Origin: Bacteroidales bacterium
GTDB lineage: Bacteria > Bacteroidota > Bacteroidia > Bacteroidales > Muribaculaceae
Reading direction: 5' to 3'
Length of the DNA stretch: 7,003 bases
NCBI GenBank assembly: GCA_014800105.1
Contig: JAAVGQ010000143.1
Coordinates: forward strand, 1 to 7,003
Positions 1 to 6,099 of the stretch are shown in pieces. The notes under the pieces are model-generated. The model worked only from the letters and a program-made list of their open reading frames with translations. It was not told where the DNA came from and did not search any database. The position numbers were made by a program, and so were the translations under genes. Every line of letters starts with the position of its first letter. Positions within the stretch are counted from its first letter, which is position 1.

Positions 1-1554
1 ACGTGTAGCCATAATCGACGGCACCGTACAGCCAAATCCCATCACCAACGGTATGAACGACTTGCCGTGCAGACCCAACCGGTGCATCAGTTTATCCATA
101 ATGAATGCCGCGCGTGCCATGTAACCTGAATCCTCCATGAACGAAATGAAGAAGTATAGAATCAGGATATTAGGCAGGAAAACGATAACACCGCCCACAC
201 CTCCAATGATTCCATCAGTAATAAGATCCTTGAGCGGGCCACCGGGCATCAAGTGTGAAACCGTGTCGCCAAGCCAGGTGACAAATGCTTCAATCCATTC
301 CTGAGGATATGATCCAAGGGCAAAAGTCACCCAAAACATAACAAACATTATGCTCAGGAAGATGGGGAAACCGAATAGTTTGTTAGTAACAAATGTATCG
401 ATAATCTGGGTAGAGGTGACTTTACCCACCTCGTTCTGCTCCATTGTCTCGGCGAGCGCCCCGGCTATGAAGCCATATTTCTCGTTGGCTATGAGGGAGC
501 TTATATCCTCGCCGTGAATCTGTTCGAGACGGCGGGTGAGGCGGTCACGCATTGCGAGAATATCCGGCGCCGTTTTCAGTGAGTCTACCATTTCCTCAAC
601 CTCCTTGTCACGTTCAAGAAGCTTGATTGCCAGGTAGCGCGGAGCGAACTGCAGCAGTTTGCGGTCATCCTGTTTGATGGCATCTTTGATTGCGTTCAAT
701 GCTTCCTCCATGTCGCTGCCAAGCGAAACGTGTACGTGTCTGACGTCCTCGTGACGATCTTCGTAGACATCAATGATAGTGTCGATGAGTTCATTAATGC
801 CTTGGCCGGTGCGTGCTGTTGTGGGCACGATGGGAATACCTATCATTCGGCCAAGTGTCAGGTAATCGAGCTTGTTTCCGCCCTTTTTCAGCTCATGATA
901 CATATTAGAAGCTGACACCATCGGGCGGATCATGTCAATGAGCTCAGTGGTGAGATAGAGATTGCGCTCAAGGTTGCTTGCGTCAACCACGTTGAGGATA
1001 ACGTCAGGGCTTTCATCCTTGAGATAGCGCCTCACGTAGAGTTCCTCAGGAGAATATGTTGAAAGTGAATAAGTTCCCGGAAGGTCAACGATATTGAATT
1101 TGTAGCCGTTGCGCTCGAAATAGCCACGCTTTGCATCGACTGTCACGCCGCTGTAGTTACCTACGTGTTCCGAAGCTCCTGCCGCGATGTTGAACAGAGA
1201 GGTTTTGCCACAGTTTGGATTACCTATCAGAGCAATGTTGATGGTACGCGAAGTGTGGTCGAATTTGCTGTAAGGTTCGTCACAGTTAACGGTGGGGGTG
1301 CCTTTTTCCGAGAGTATCGTATTGTTTTCCTCGACCGGAACCACTTCGATAAGTTCAGCTTCACTGCGACGCAGCGAAACTTCATAGTTCATCAGGCGAT
1401 ATTTGATGGGATCCTTGAGCGGAGCCGAGAGGATTGCTGATACTTCGCGCCCTCTCACGAAGCCCATTTCAATTACGCGCTTACGGAAGGCTCCATGTCC
1501 ATGTATCTTTACTACAACGGCTTTTTCTCCACTCTCAAGGTCTGATAATCTCAT
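1..1554 (-). CDS. feoB: FeoA-FeoB fusion ferrous iron transporter, C-terminus cut by window
   Basis: Inner-membrane Fe(II) uptake protein; the NTPase domain regulates or powers a membrane pore. It opens with ATG at 1554 and reads without a stop to base 1, giving 518 residues. Residues 1-75 form a FeoA (SH3-like) domain, which in many bacteria is a separate protein. The G domain follows: G1 GNPNCGKT (111-118), G2 Thr138 in GVTV, G3 DLPG (157-160), the G4 position NMYH (217-220) and G5-like TTART (245-249). A helical domain covers about 265-380. Membrane segments start near 390 and include a [11 protein letters not shown] helix, and the visible part ends in the gate motif GFGCTVP (506-512, Cys509). 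The family is about 800 residues with FeoA fused, so roughly 300 are missing beyond the edge. FeoAB fusions are known in Bacteroidota. The G4 Asp is replaced by His220, which is odd. A candidate promoter sits just upstream, so it is probably transcribed apart from the DUF3108 gene. Confidence 0.96.
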   Translation of the reverse strand, partial: MRLSDLESGEKAVVVKIHGHGAFRKRVIEMGFVRGREVSAILSAPLKDPIKYRLMNYEVSLRRSEAELIEVVPVEENNTILSEKGTPTVNCDEPYSKFDHTSRTINIALIGNPNCGKTSLFNIAAGASEHVGNYSGVTVDAKRGYFERNGYKFNIVDLPGTYSLSTYSPEELYVRRYLKDESPDVILNVVDASNLERNLYLTTELIDMIRPMVSASNMYHELKKGGNKLDYLTLGRMIGIPIVPTTARTGQGINELIDTIIDVYEDRHEDVRHVHVSLGSDMEEALNAIKDAIKQDDRKLLQFAPRYLAIKLLERDKEVEEMVDSLKTAPDILAMRDRLTRRLEQIHGEDISSLIANEKYGFIAGALAETMEQNEVGKVTSTQIIDTFVTNKLFGFPIFLSIMFVMFWVTFALGSYPQEWIEAFVTWLGDTVSHLMPGGPLKDLITDGIIGGVGGVIVFLPNILILYFFISFMEDSGYMARAAFIMDKLMHRLGLHGKSFIPLVMGFGCTVPSIMATR

Positions 1555-1568
1555 ATAGACGGTTCTAT
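1555..1568 (-). repeat. Short inverted repeat abutting the feoAB start codon
   Basis: ATAGA and TCTAT, 5 bp each, are separated by a 4-nt loop and end directly against the feoAB ATG. In mRNA this would be a small hairpin covering the ribosome-loading region, where no Shine-Dalgarno sequence is visible. The stem is short and AT-rich, so it may be chance. Confidence 0.35.
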
Positions 1569-1573
1569 GTCAA

Positions 1574-1601
1574 TAATGCAAAGTTCGTGATTTTAATGCA
1601 A
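1574..1601. repeat. Direct repeat TAATGCAA x2 in the feoAB promoter region
   Basis: Two identical 8-bp copies of TAATGCAA (1574-1581 and 1594-1601) have a 20-bp period, about two helical turns. A shorter TGCAA recurs at 1604-1608. The first copy overlaps the proposed -7 element, so the repeat could be an operator for a protein binding one DNA face. It does not resemble the Fur-box consensus. The repeat is seen directly; the regulatory role is inferred. Confidence 0.45.
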
Positions 1602-1609
1602 GGTGCAAA
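1579..1609 (-). promoter_or_regulatory. Candidate Bacteroidota-type promoter for feoAB
   Basis: Read on the minus strand, TTTG (1609-1606), a 19-nt spacer and GAACTTTG (1586-1579) match the Bacteroidota primary sigma pattern of a -33 TTTG and a -7 TAnnTTTG, with one mismatch (G for T at the first -7 base). Spacing is within the usual range. Transcription would begin close to 1573, leaving a leader of about 20 nt before the ATG at 1554. Confidence 0.55.
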
Positions 1610-1628
1610 TACCTTAAGACGGGTATTT
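1607..1628. repeat. Inverted repeat directly after the DUF3108 stop codon
   Basis: AAATACC (1607-1613) and GGTATTT (1622-1628) form a perfect 7-bp inverted repeat with an 8-nt loop, beginning at the base after the DUF3108 stop. The RNA hairpin could protect the 3' end or help termination, but no U-tract follows it on the minus strand, so it is not a standard intrinsic terminator. One arm overlaps the proposed -33 element of feoAB. Confidence 0.45.
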
Positions 1629-2393
1629 TCAGGGCTGGTAATAACAACGTATTGAACCTATCGGCAAGTTGCCTAGGAGCATCACGGGGATTCGGTTTTT
1701 ATCAGTTGAAATCCAGGCAAACATGTCGTCGCTACTCTTTTGTCCACCTTTGCTGGTGAAGGAGAACTTAATGTAGTAAGTGTCGTAATTAGTGTTGTCA
1801 ATTTCTACGTTCTCATTTTTCAGGTAGGTGATTTTCAGTATCTCCACCTGGTTGCCTGAGAAGATATTCGTCGTCACGCTGTCGCCCGGTTTCATTGACG
1901 TGTAGTCAATCTGCCTCATGTAGTAGAACGAACTGAGCATGTCAAGTGTCATCCCGGTAGCTTTAAGAAGATTCTGGCTGTAAACTACCTCCTTGTCTTT
2001 CTTGCGTTGACGCCAGCGGTCACAGTTTCCTATGATTGAATCGCCCTTTGTTCGGTCATATTTGATAATGTCACGACGAAACTCACCGCCTTCGTGAGAT
2101 ACCTTCTCATAGAATACGGGTTCCATAGTGCGAGTCATCATTGTACCCATTAGGGTATCGCGAACGGTATAGAATTTGTCGGCCCACGTTGCTGAACGAC
2201 CAACGAGAGTTGACTTGAACAGGCCATCCTTGAAATCATGGGTGGTGAGTGTAACAATTCCGGCTTGCTTGTTGATGAGTCCCCACTTGTAGTTCACTGA
2301 GTATTTCAGGCTCTCAACGGCAGGCTGGTAGCTTTGAGCATAGATGCTTACGCTACACAGGAGGGCGATTGTGATGAATAATAAATTCTTCAT
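1629..2393 (-). CDS. Secreted DUF3108 domain-containing protein
   Basis: Protein of 254 residues and unknown function, predicted to be exported. A signal peptide is clear: KN at 2-3, a hydrophobic core over 4-17 and a likely cleavage after Ala19 (YA|Q). The LLC within the core is not a good lipobox, so a soluble or periplasmic product is more likely than a lipoprotein. The rest fits the DUF3108 family: a start like LKYSVNYKWG, the WADKFYTVRDTL block (70-81), a PVFYEK...EGGEFRRD segment, a central DMLSSFYYMR block and a C-terminal MFAWISTDKNRIPV block (224-237) ending near PIGSI. A beta-rich fold is expected from the alternating strands. The ATG at 2393 is fixed by the signal peptide; no Shine-Dalgarno sequence precedes it, as is common in Bacteroidota. 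It is 103 nt after tdk and 74 nt before feoAB, so the context does not suggest a job. The family call is from remembered motifs; function is unknown. Confidence 0.88.
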   Translation of the reverse strand: MKNLLFITIALLCSVSIYAQSYQPAVESLKYSVNYKWGLINKQAGIVTLTTHDFKDGLFKSTLVGRSATWADKFYTVRDTLMGTMMTRTMEPVFYEKVSHEGGEFRRDIIKYDRTKGDSIIGNCDRWRQRKKDKEVVYSQNLLKATGMTLDMLSSFYYMRQIDYTSMKPGDSVTTNIFSGNQVEILKITYLKNENVEIDNTNYDTYYIKFSFTSKGGQKSSDDMFAWISTDKNRIPVMLLGNLPIGSIRCYYQP

Positions 2394-2432
2394 TGTAAGT
2401 AATAATTAATAATTATTATTTATTAGACAAAC

Positions 2433-2464
2433 AATGACAGTGAAAAGTTTAATGGGATGTCATT
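2433..2464. repeat. Inverted repeat in the AT-rich tdk-DUF3108 spacer
   Basis: AATGACA (2433-2439) and TGTCATT (2458-2464) form a perfect 7-bp inverted repeat with an 18-nt interval. The 103-nt spacer (2394-2496) is otherwise AT-rich, with runs of AATAATT at 2400-2425. A TTTG on the minus strand (2431-2428) might be part of a weak promoter for the DUF3108 gene, but no TAnnTTTG is present. A dyad operator or a weak hairpin are both possible; chance is not excluded. Confidence 0.3.
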
Positions 2465-2496
2465 TAATTGTATACTGACCGTTGCTCGACCTCCGC

Positions 2497-3129
2497 TCAG
2501 ACATGGTCGATGAAGGGGAGGATGTCACGTGAGGACAATTCGATGCGTTTGTTGCGCCAGCACTTTCGGCACACGGCGATGTAGCGTTCGTCACCACCAA
2601 TCTCAACCTGCTCGCCTTCAACGACGATTGCGCCGTTGCTGTCAATACGGGCATTCACGATTGTTTTATGGCCGCAGCTGCAGGTCGATTTAATCTCGTC
2701 GATAGTATCGGCGATCTCAAAGAGACGGCGAGAGCCTTCGAAGAGCTTGGTCTGGAAGTCAGTGCGCAACCCGAAGCATATTACGTTGCAACCGAAATCA
2801 TTCACAACGCGTGACAGCTGGTCAACCTGCTCGGCTGTCAGGAACTGAGCTTCATCGACAAGGAACCAATCAACCATAACACCCTTTTGCTCAAAGAGAT
2901 CCTTGGCATAGCGGTAGAGATCGGTGTCGCTGTAAATCCAGTCACACTCTCGCTCAATGCCTATGCGTGACCTGATGACATTCTCGGCATCACGGGTGTC
3001 GATGACGGGCTTAAGACACTTGTAAGGCATCTTACGCTCCTCAAAGTTGTAGGCCATGGTTAACAATAGGGCGGTTTTAGCCGACCCCATTGTTCCATAG
3101 CGAAAGTATAGTTTACCTATGCGGTTCAT
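2497..3129 (-). CDS. tdk: Thymidine kinase (type II, TK1-like)
   Basis: Cytoplasmic salvage enzyme that phosphorylates thymidine to dTMP with ATP. The 210 residues match the usual size (E. coli Tdk is about 205). Visible landmarks are the P-loop GTMGSAKT (12-19), the Walker B/catalytic segment DEAQF (92-96, with Glu93 the expected general base), the conserved GLRTDF block (120-125) followed by LFEGS, and a structural zinc site from Cys150, Cys152, Cys187 and Cys190, which frames the lasso loop that closes over thymidine. The P-loop carries Ala17 where the Walker A consensus has Gly. The ATG at 3129 is supported by a Shine-Dalgarno sequence. It lies 22 nt downstream of galE, so co-transcription from the galE promoter is likely, though the two enzymes share no pathway. 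No clear intrinsic terminator follows. Confidence 0.95.
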   Translation of the reverse strand: MNRIGKLYFRYGTMGSAKTALLLTMAYNFEERKMPYKCLKPVIDTRDAENVIRSRIGIERECDWIYSDTDLYRYAKDLFEQKGVMVDWFLVDEAQFLTAEQVDQLSRVVNDFGCNVICFGLRTDFQTKLFEGSRRLFEIADTIDEIKSTCSCGHKTIVNARIDSNGAIVVEGEQVEIGGDERYIAVCRKCWRNKRIELSSRDILPFIDHV

Positions 3130-3138
3130 GTAATATAG

Positions 3139-3145
3139 TCCTTCT
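3139..3145 (-). promoter_or_regulatory. Shine-Dalgarno sequence for tdk
   Basis: AGAAGGA on the minus strand lies 9 nt before the tdk ATG, within the galE-tdk gap. It is the only strong anti-SD match before a gene start in this window, and it supports the ATG at 3129 as the start. Confidence 0.65.
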
Positions 3146-3151
3146 GCTCAA

Positions 3152-4189
3152 TTACATGATACCTCGCTCGCGAAGGCGGCACTGCCATGCCCACGCTGAG
3201 CGCATAGTGTCCTCGATATCGCTCTCAGCTTTCCAGCCTAAGACGTTATTGGCATGCTCGGGATTAGCCCAGACCTTTTCAATGTCTCCGGCACGGCGAC
3301 CAACGATCTTGTGGGGTACCTTAACACCGGTAGCGTGCTCAAAGGCGTTGATGAGCTCAAGAACTGAAACTCCGTTGCCTGTTCCTAAGTTGAAAATTTC
3401 AATTTTGTCCTCGCTCTTGTCCTGAAGCATGCGCTCTACGGCAATAACGTGAGCCTTGGCAAGGTCAACAACGTTGATGTAGTCACGGATGCATGAGCCG
3501 TCAGGGGTATTGTAGTCGTTTCCGAACACGCTCAGCTCCTTGCGGATGCCCATGGCTGCCTGAGTGAGGTAGGGGATGAGGTTCTGGGGAACGCCGTTGG
3601 GAAGCTCGCCTATCTCTGCGCTGGGGTGAGCGCCTACGGGATTGAAGTAACGGAGGATGATACTCTTGAAGGGTGCACCGGCATTTATTACGTCGGTGAT
3701 GATTTCTTCTGAAATCTGTTTTGTGTTACCGTAAGGTGAAGTTGCCTTCTTAATGGGTGACTGCTCGGTAACAGGATTAACGTCAGGTTCACCATAGACG
3801 GTGCATGATGAAGAGAACACAATACCCTTAACGTGGTTGGGAGCCATGAGCTCAAGGAGGTTCATGAGCGTGTTGAGGTTATTGCGGTAGTAGAGGATGG
3901 GCTTTTCCATTGACTCGCCCACAGCCTTGCTGGCAGCGAAGTTAATGATTCCCTTGATGTCAGGATACTTGGCAAAGAGAGCCTTGAGTGCCTCGATATC
4001 AGTGCAGTCAGCTTCCACGAAGTCAGGGCGAATGCCGGTGATACGTTCGATACCGTCAAGAACGGCACTGTCGCTGTTTGAGAGATTATCTATGATTACA
4101 ACAGGATAACCTGCCTGCTGGAGTTCTACTACGGTGTGTGAACCAATGTATCCGGTTCCACCTGTCACGAGAATGCGTTCAGTTTTCAT
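3152..4189 (-). CDS. galE: UDP-glucose 4-epimerase
   Basis: NAD-dependent short-chain dehydrogenase-type epimerase that interconverts UDP-glucose and UDP-galactose (Leloir pathway and precursor supply for surface glycans). At 345 residues it is full length (E. coli GalE is 338). The Rossmann motif GGTGYIG is at 10-16, Asp34 ends the second strand and should hold the NAD ribose, FAASKAVGES spans 84-93, the SSS catalytic Ser region is at 126-128, and the catalytic pair is Tyr153 and Lys157 in YGNTK. RYFNPVGAH (180-188) and NGVPQNLIPY are the expected UDP-sugar contacts. The RRAGDIEKVWAN block (298-309) places Val306 at the position of E. coli Tyr299 and human Cys307, the gate for N-acetylated substrates. 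The ATG at 4189 fits the family N-terminus exactly. A TATCTTTG element upstream suggests its own promoter; tdk follows closely. Confidence 0.96.
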   Translation of the reverse strand: MKTERILVTGGTGYIGSHTVVELQQAGYPVVIIDNLSNSDSAVLDGIERITGIRPDFVEADCTDIEALKALFAKYPDIKGIINFAASKAVGESMEKPILYYRNNLNTLMNLLELMAPNHVKGIVFSSSCTVYGEPDVNPVTEQSPIKKATSPYGNTKQISEEIITDVINAGAPFKSIILRYFNPVGAHPSAEIGELPNGVPQNLIPYLTQAAMGIRKELSVFGNDYNTPDGSCIRDYINVVDLAKAHVIAVERMLQDKSEDKIEIFNLGTGNGVSVLELINAFEHATGVKVPHKIVGRRAGDIEKVWANPEHANNVLGWKAESDIEDTMRSAWAWQCRLRERGIM

Positions 4190-4235
4190 CGGTAAAAATA
4201 TTTGTGATAAGATTATGTCGTTTAGTTTTAATTTT

Positions 4236-4243
4236 CAAAGATA
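4236..4243 (-). promoter_or_regulatory. Candidate -7 promoter element for galE-tdk
   Basis: TATCTTTG on the minus strand is a perfect match to the Bacteroidota -7 consensus TAnnTTTG, in the 59-nt gap between the U32 stop and galE. Transcription would start near 4229 and give a leader of about 40 nt. No good TTTG is found 17-23 nt upstream, so the -33 part is weak or absent. Confidence 0.55.
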
Positions 4244-4248
4244 ACGAA

Positions 4249-6099
4249 TTATTTTCTAATGCCACTGCTGTAGATTGACATTTCACATTTATTACAGTCA
4301 AACTCCAGGTCGAGCACGAAATTGGCGCCTTTCAGTGACAATGGTCCCGCAAGCGTTTTGCCTTGTGGAGTCTTAAGGCATTTGCCTAACTCTCGCCTGA
4401 GGCAATAACGGGTCTTCATCACCCGGCGGCGCGTATTACAGTGTCCTGAGGTCTCAAGAGATTCCTCTATCTCTTTCACGCCGGCCTTTGAGTAAAATGC
4501 ACGTGAAAGCTTGTTGGCTACATTATCATTATAGAGAAGGCTACCGCGATAGAATGTTGGATTCTCACTTTTTCTACGATATTCAAAACGATAGGCGGCT
4601 TTTCTTGCACGGTCGAGAGCTGTCACTGCATCGCGTTTCAAGGTTGAGAGTAGTGATAGCGGGATGAAAATGTCGCCTACGGTATCATTGTAGTCTTCAA
4701 GGGAGTAAGGAGTATCACCAAGTTTTCCCAAGGTTCTTTTGCGGGTTTCTTCCTGGGGCTTGTTTGATTTTTCAATCTGCTCGAGCTTGAGTGATGCTGT
4801 AGCCGTACAGTTCCTTAGTTCCGTGATAGCAATATCAAGCGCAATGGTGTCATTGTCAGATAATCGCAAAATCATCTCAACCGGTATTTTCCTTACGGCG
4901 GTGCGCTGCTTCAGGATTGCTGAGTAGGCATTATTCTGGTTGCGGTAGAGAGTGGTACCTGCAGGAATATTCAACGGCGAGTTGAGTAAAAGTCGGTTAC
5001 CTTCAGCACGGTTTATACGGAAACCTTGCATTGTTCCGTCAGCTGCCTTATAAGAGAACCCGTCGCCATTATGAAAAGTTTCCTTACTCTTAACTGTCAG
5101 TGTTTTGCTGTCACATCGAGTAACTGTTCCAACTGCTGCGCCTATGCTCTTTGGGGTCTCGAAAGTTGCCATTGAAACCTGAGGACGACGCTGTTTAAGG
5201 AAGTATTCAGTATAACCGCGGTTAAACGATTCCTTTAGTGAGGGAGTAAAAGAGAACTCTGATTTACCTGCTGAACTGCGCTCGAGCCTGTCGGGATGAG
5301 CCTCGATAATACGGTCAAGTTCAGTCCTGTAAGCTGCCACGACGGTCTTGATATATTCGATATCTTTAAGTCGTCCCTCAATTTTGAATGAATCAATGCC
5401 GGCCTCAATCATCTCACTGAGGCTATCAATGCGGTTCATGTCCTTGAGTGAAAGGAGATGGGCGCCCTTCATGATGATATTGCCGTTACCGTCAATGAGA
5501 TTGTAAGGAAGACGGCACATCTGGGCACACTCGCCGCGATTAGCGCTGCGTCCCGTCAACAGATAGCTTGCCTGGCAGTTACCGCTGTAGCTCACACAGA
5601 GCGCGCCATGCACGAAAGCTTCAAGCGGAACGGTAGTTTCCTTTCTAATGGCTCTGATTTCATCAAGAGTGAGCTCGCGGGCAAGCACAAGCTGTGAGAA
5701 ACCGGCATCCTGAAGGAAGCGGGCTTTTTCAGGGGTGCGGATGTCACATTGAGTACTTGCGTGCAGAGCTATAGGGGGCAAGTCCATTTCAAGGAGTGAC
5801 ATGTCCTGAACAATCAGGGCATCCACCCCCGCGTGGTAAAGATTCCACACCAGTGATTTAACTTCTTCTAATTCCGAGTTATACACGAGCGTGTTGAGCG
5901 TGATATATACCCTCACATTGAAGCGGTGAGCATAATCGACCACCCGCTTGATGTTATCAAGGGAATTTCCAGCCTGCGAGCGTGCTCCATGATGGGAGGC
6001 ACCCATGTAAACAGCATCGGCACCGTGGTCGATAGCCGCAATGGCAATATCGGCATTACGGGCCGGTGCAAGTAATTCTATTTTACGTTTATTTTTCAA
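4249..6099 (-). CDS. U32 family protein (annotated peptidase), RlhA/YdcP-like
   Basis: Called a collagenase-like peptidase by homology, but characterised U32 proteins with this layout hydroxylate RNA: E. coli RlhA (YdcP) makes 5-hydroxycytidine at 23S rRNA C2501, and TrhP acts on tRNA. The N-terminal barrel (about 7-260) holds ELLAPA (8-13), the U32 signature from Glu160 through HGALC and SYSGNC, and FKIEGR (238-243). Cys168, 175, 191 and 195 are the expected Fe-S ligands. A small beta-barrel follows (about 318-400), then a region like DUF3656 (about 400-520), and a C-terminal tail with Cys554, 566, 574, 602 and 605. At 616 residues it is close to RlhA (about 650). The start is TTG at 6099-6097: a same-frame stop lies three codons upstream and the next ATG would remove 31 residues of the barrel. 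It overlaps the obg stop by 4 nt. Whether rRNA or tRNA is the target cannot be told from sequence. Confidence 0.92.
   Translation of the reverse strand: MKNKRKIELLAPARNADIAIAAIDHGADAVYMGASHHGARSQAGNSLDNIKRVVDYAHRFNVRVYITLNTLVYNSELEEVKSLVWNLYHAGVDALIVQDMSLLEMDLPPIALHASTQCDIRTPEKARFLQDAGFSQLVLARELTLDEIRAIRKETTVPLEAFVHGALCVSYSGNCQASYLLTGRSANRGECAQMCRLPYNLIDGNGNIIMKGAHLLSLKDMNRIDSLSEMIEAGIDSFKIEGRLKDIEYIKTVVAAYRTELDRIIEAHPDRLERSSAGKSEFSFTPSLKESFNRGYTEYFLKQRRPQVSMATFETPKSIGAAVGTVTRCDSKTLTVKSKETFHNGDGFSYKAADGTMQGFRINRAEGNRLLLNSPLNIPAGTTLYRNQNNAYSAILKQRTAVRKIPVEMILRLSDNDTIALDIAITELRNCTATASLKLEQIEKSNKPQEETRKRTLGKLGDTPYSLEDYNDTVGDIFIPLSLLSTLKRDAVTALDRARKAAYRFEYRRKSENPTFYRGSLLYNDNVANKLSRAFYSKAGVKEIEESLETSGHCNTRRRVMKTRYCLRRELGKCLKTPQGKTLAGPLSLKGANFVLDLEFDCNKCEMSIYSSGIRK

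Noticed and set aside
500..518. Phage, transposon or CRISPR content in the window
   Set aside because: No transposase, integrase, terminal repeats, att-like repeats or regularly spaced repeats were found anywhere in the window; all long frames are core genes.
730..1655. Plus-strand open frames of 61-91 codons opposite feoAB
   Set aside because: They are antisense to a clearly coding region, have no family resemblance and no promoter or ribosome site; they arise from the codon pattern of feoAB.
2394..2425. AT-rich near-palindromic run before the DUF3108 start as a terminator or origin-like element
   Set aside because: Its dyad is imperfect, it contains no GC stem, and such AT-rich leaders are ordinary in Bacteroidota.
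2460..2654. Minus-strand open frame of 64 codons overlapping the 3' end of tdk and running into the spacer
   Set aside because: It lies mostly inside tdk in another frame, has low-complexity Ser/Thr/Ala composition, no recognisable motif and no ribosome site.
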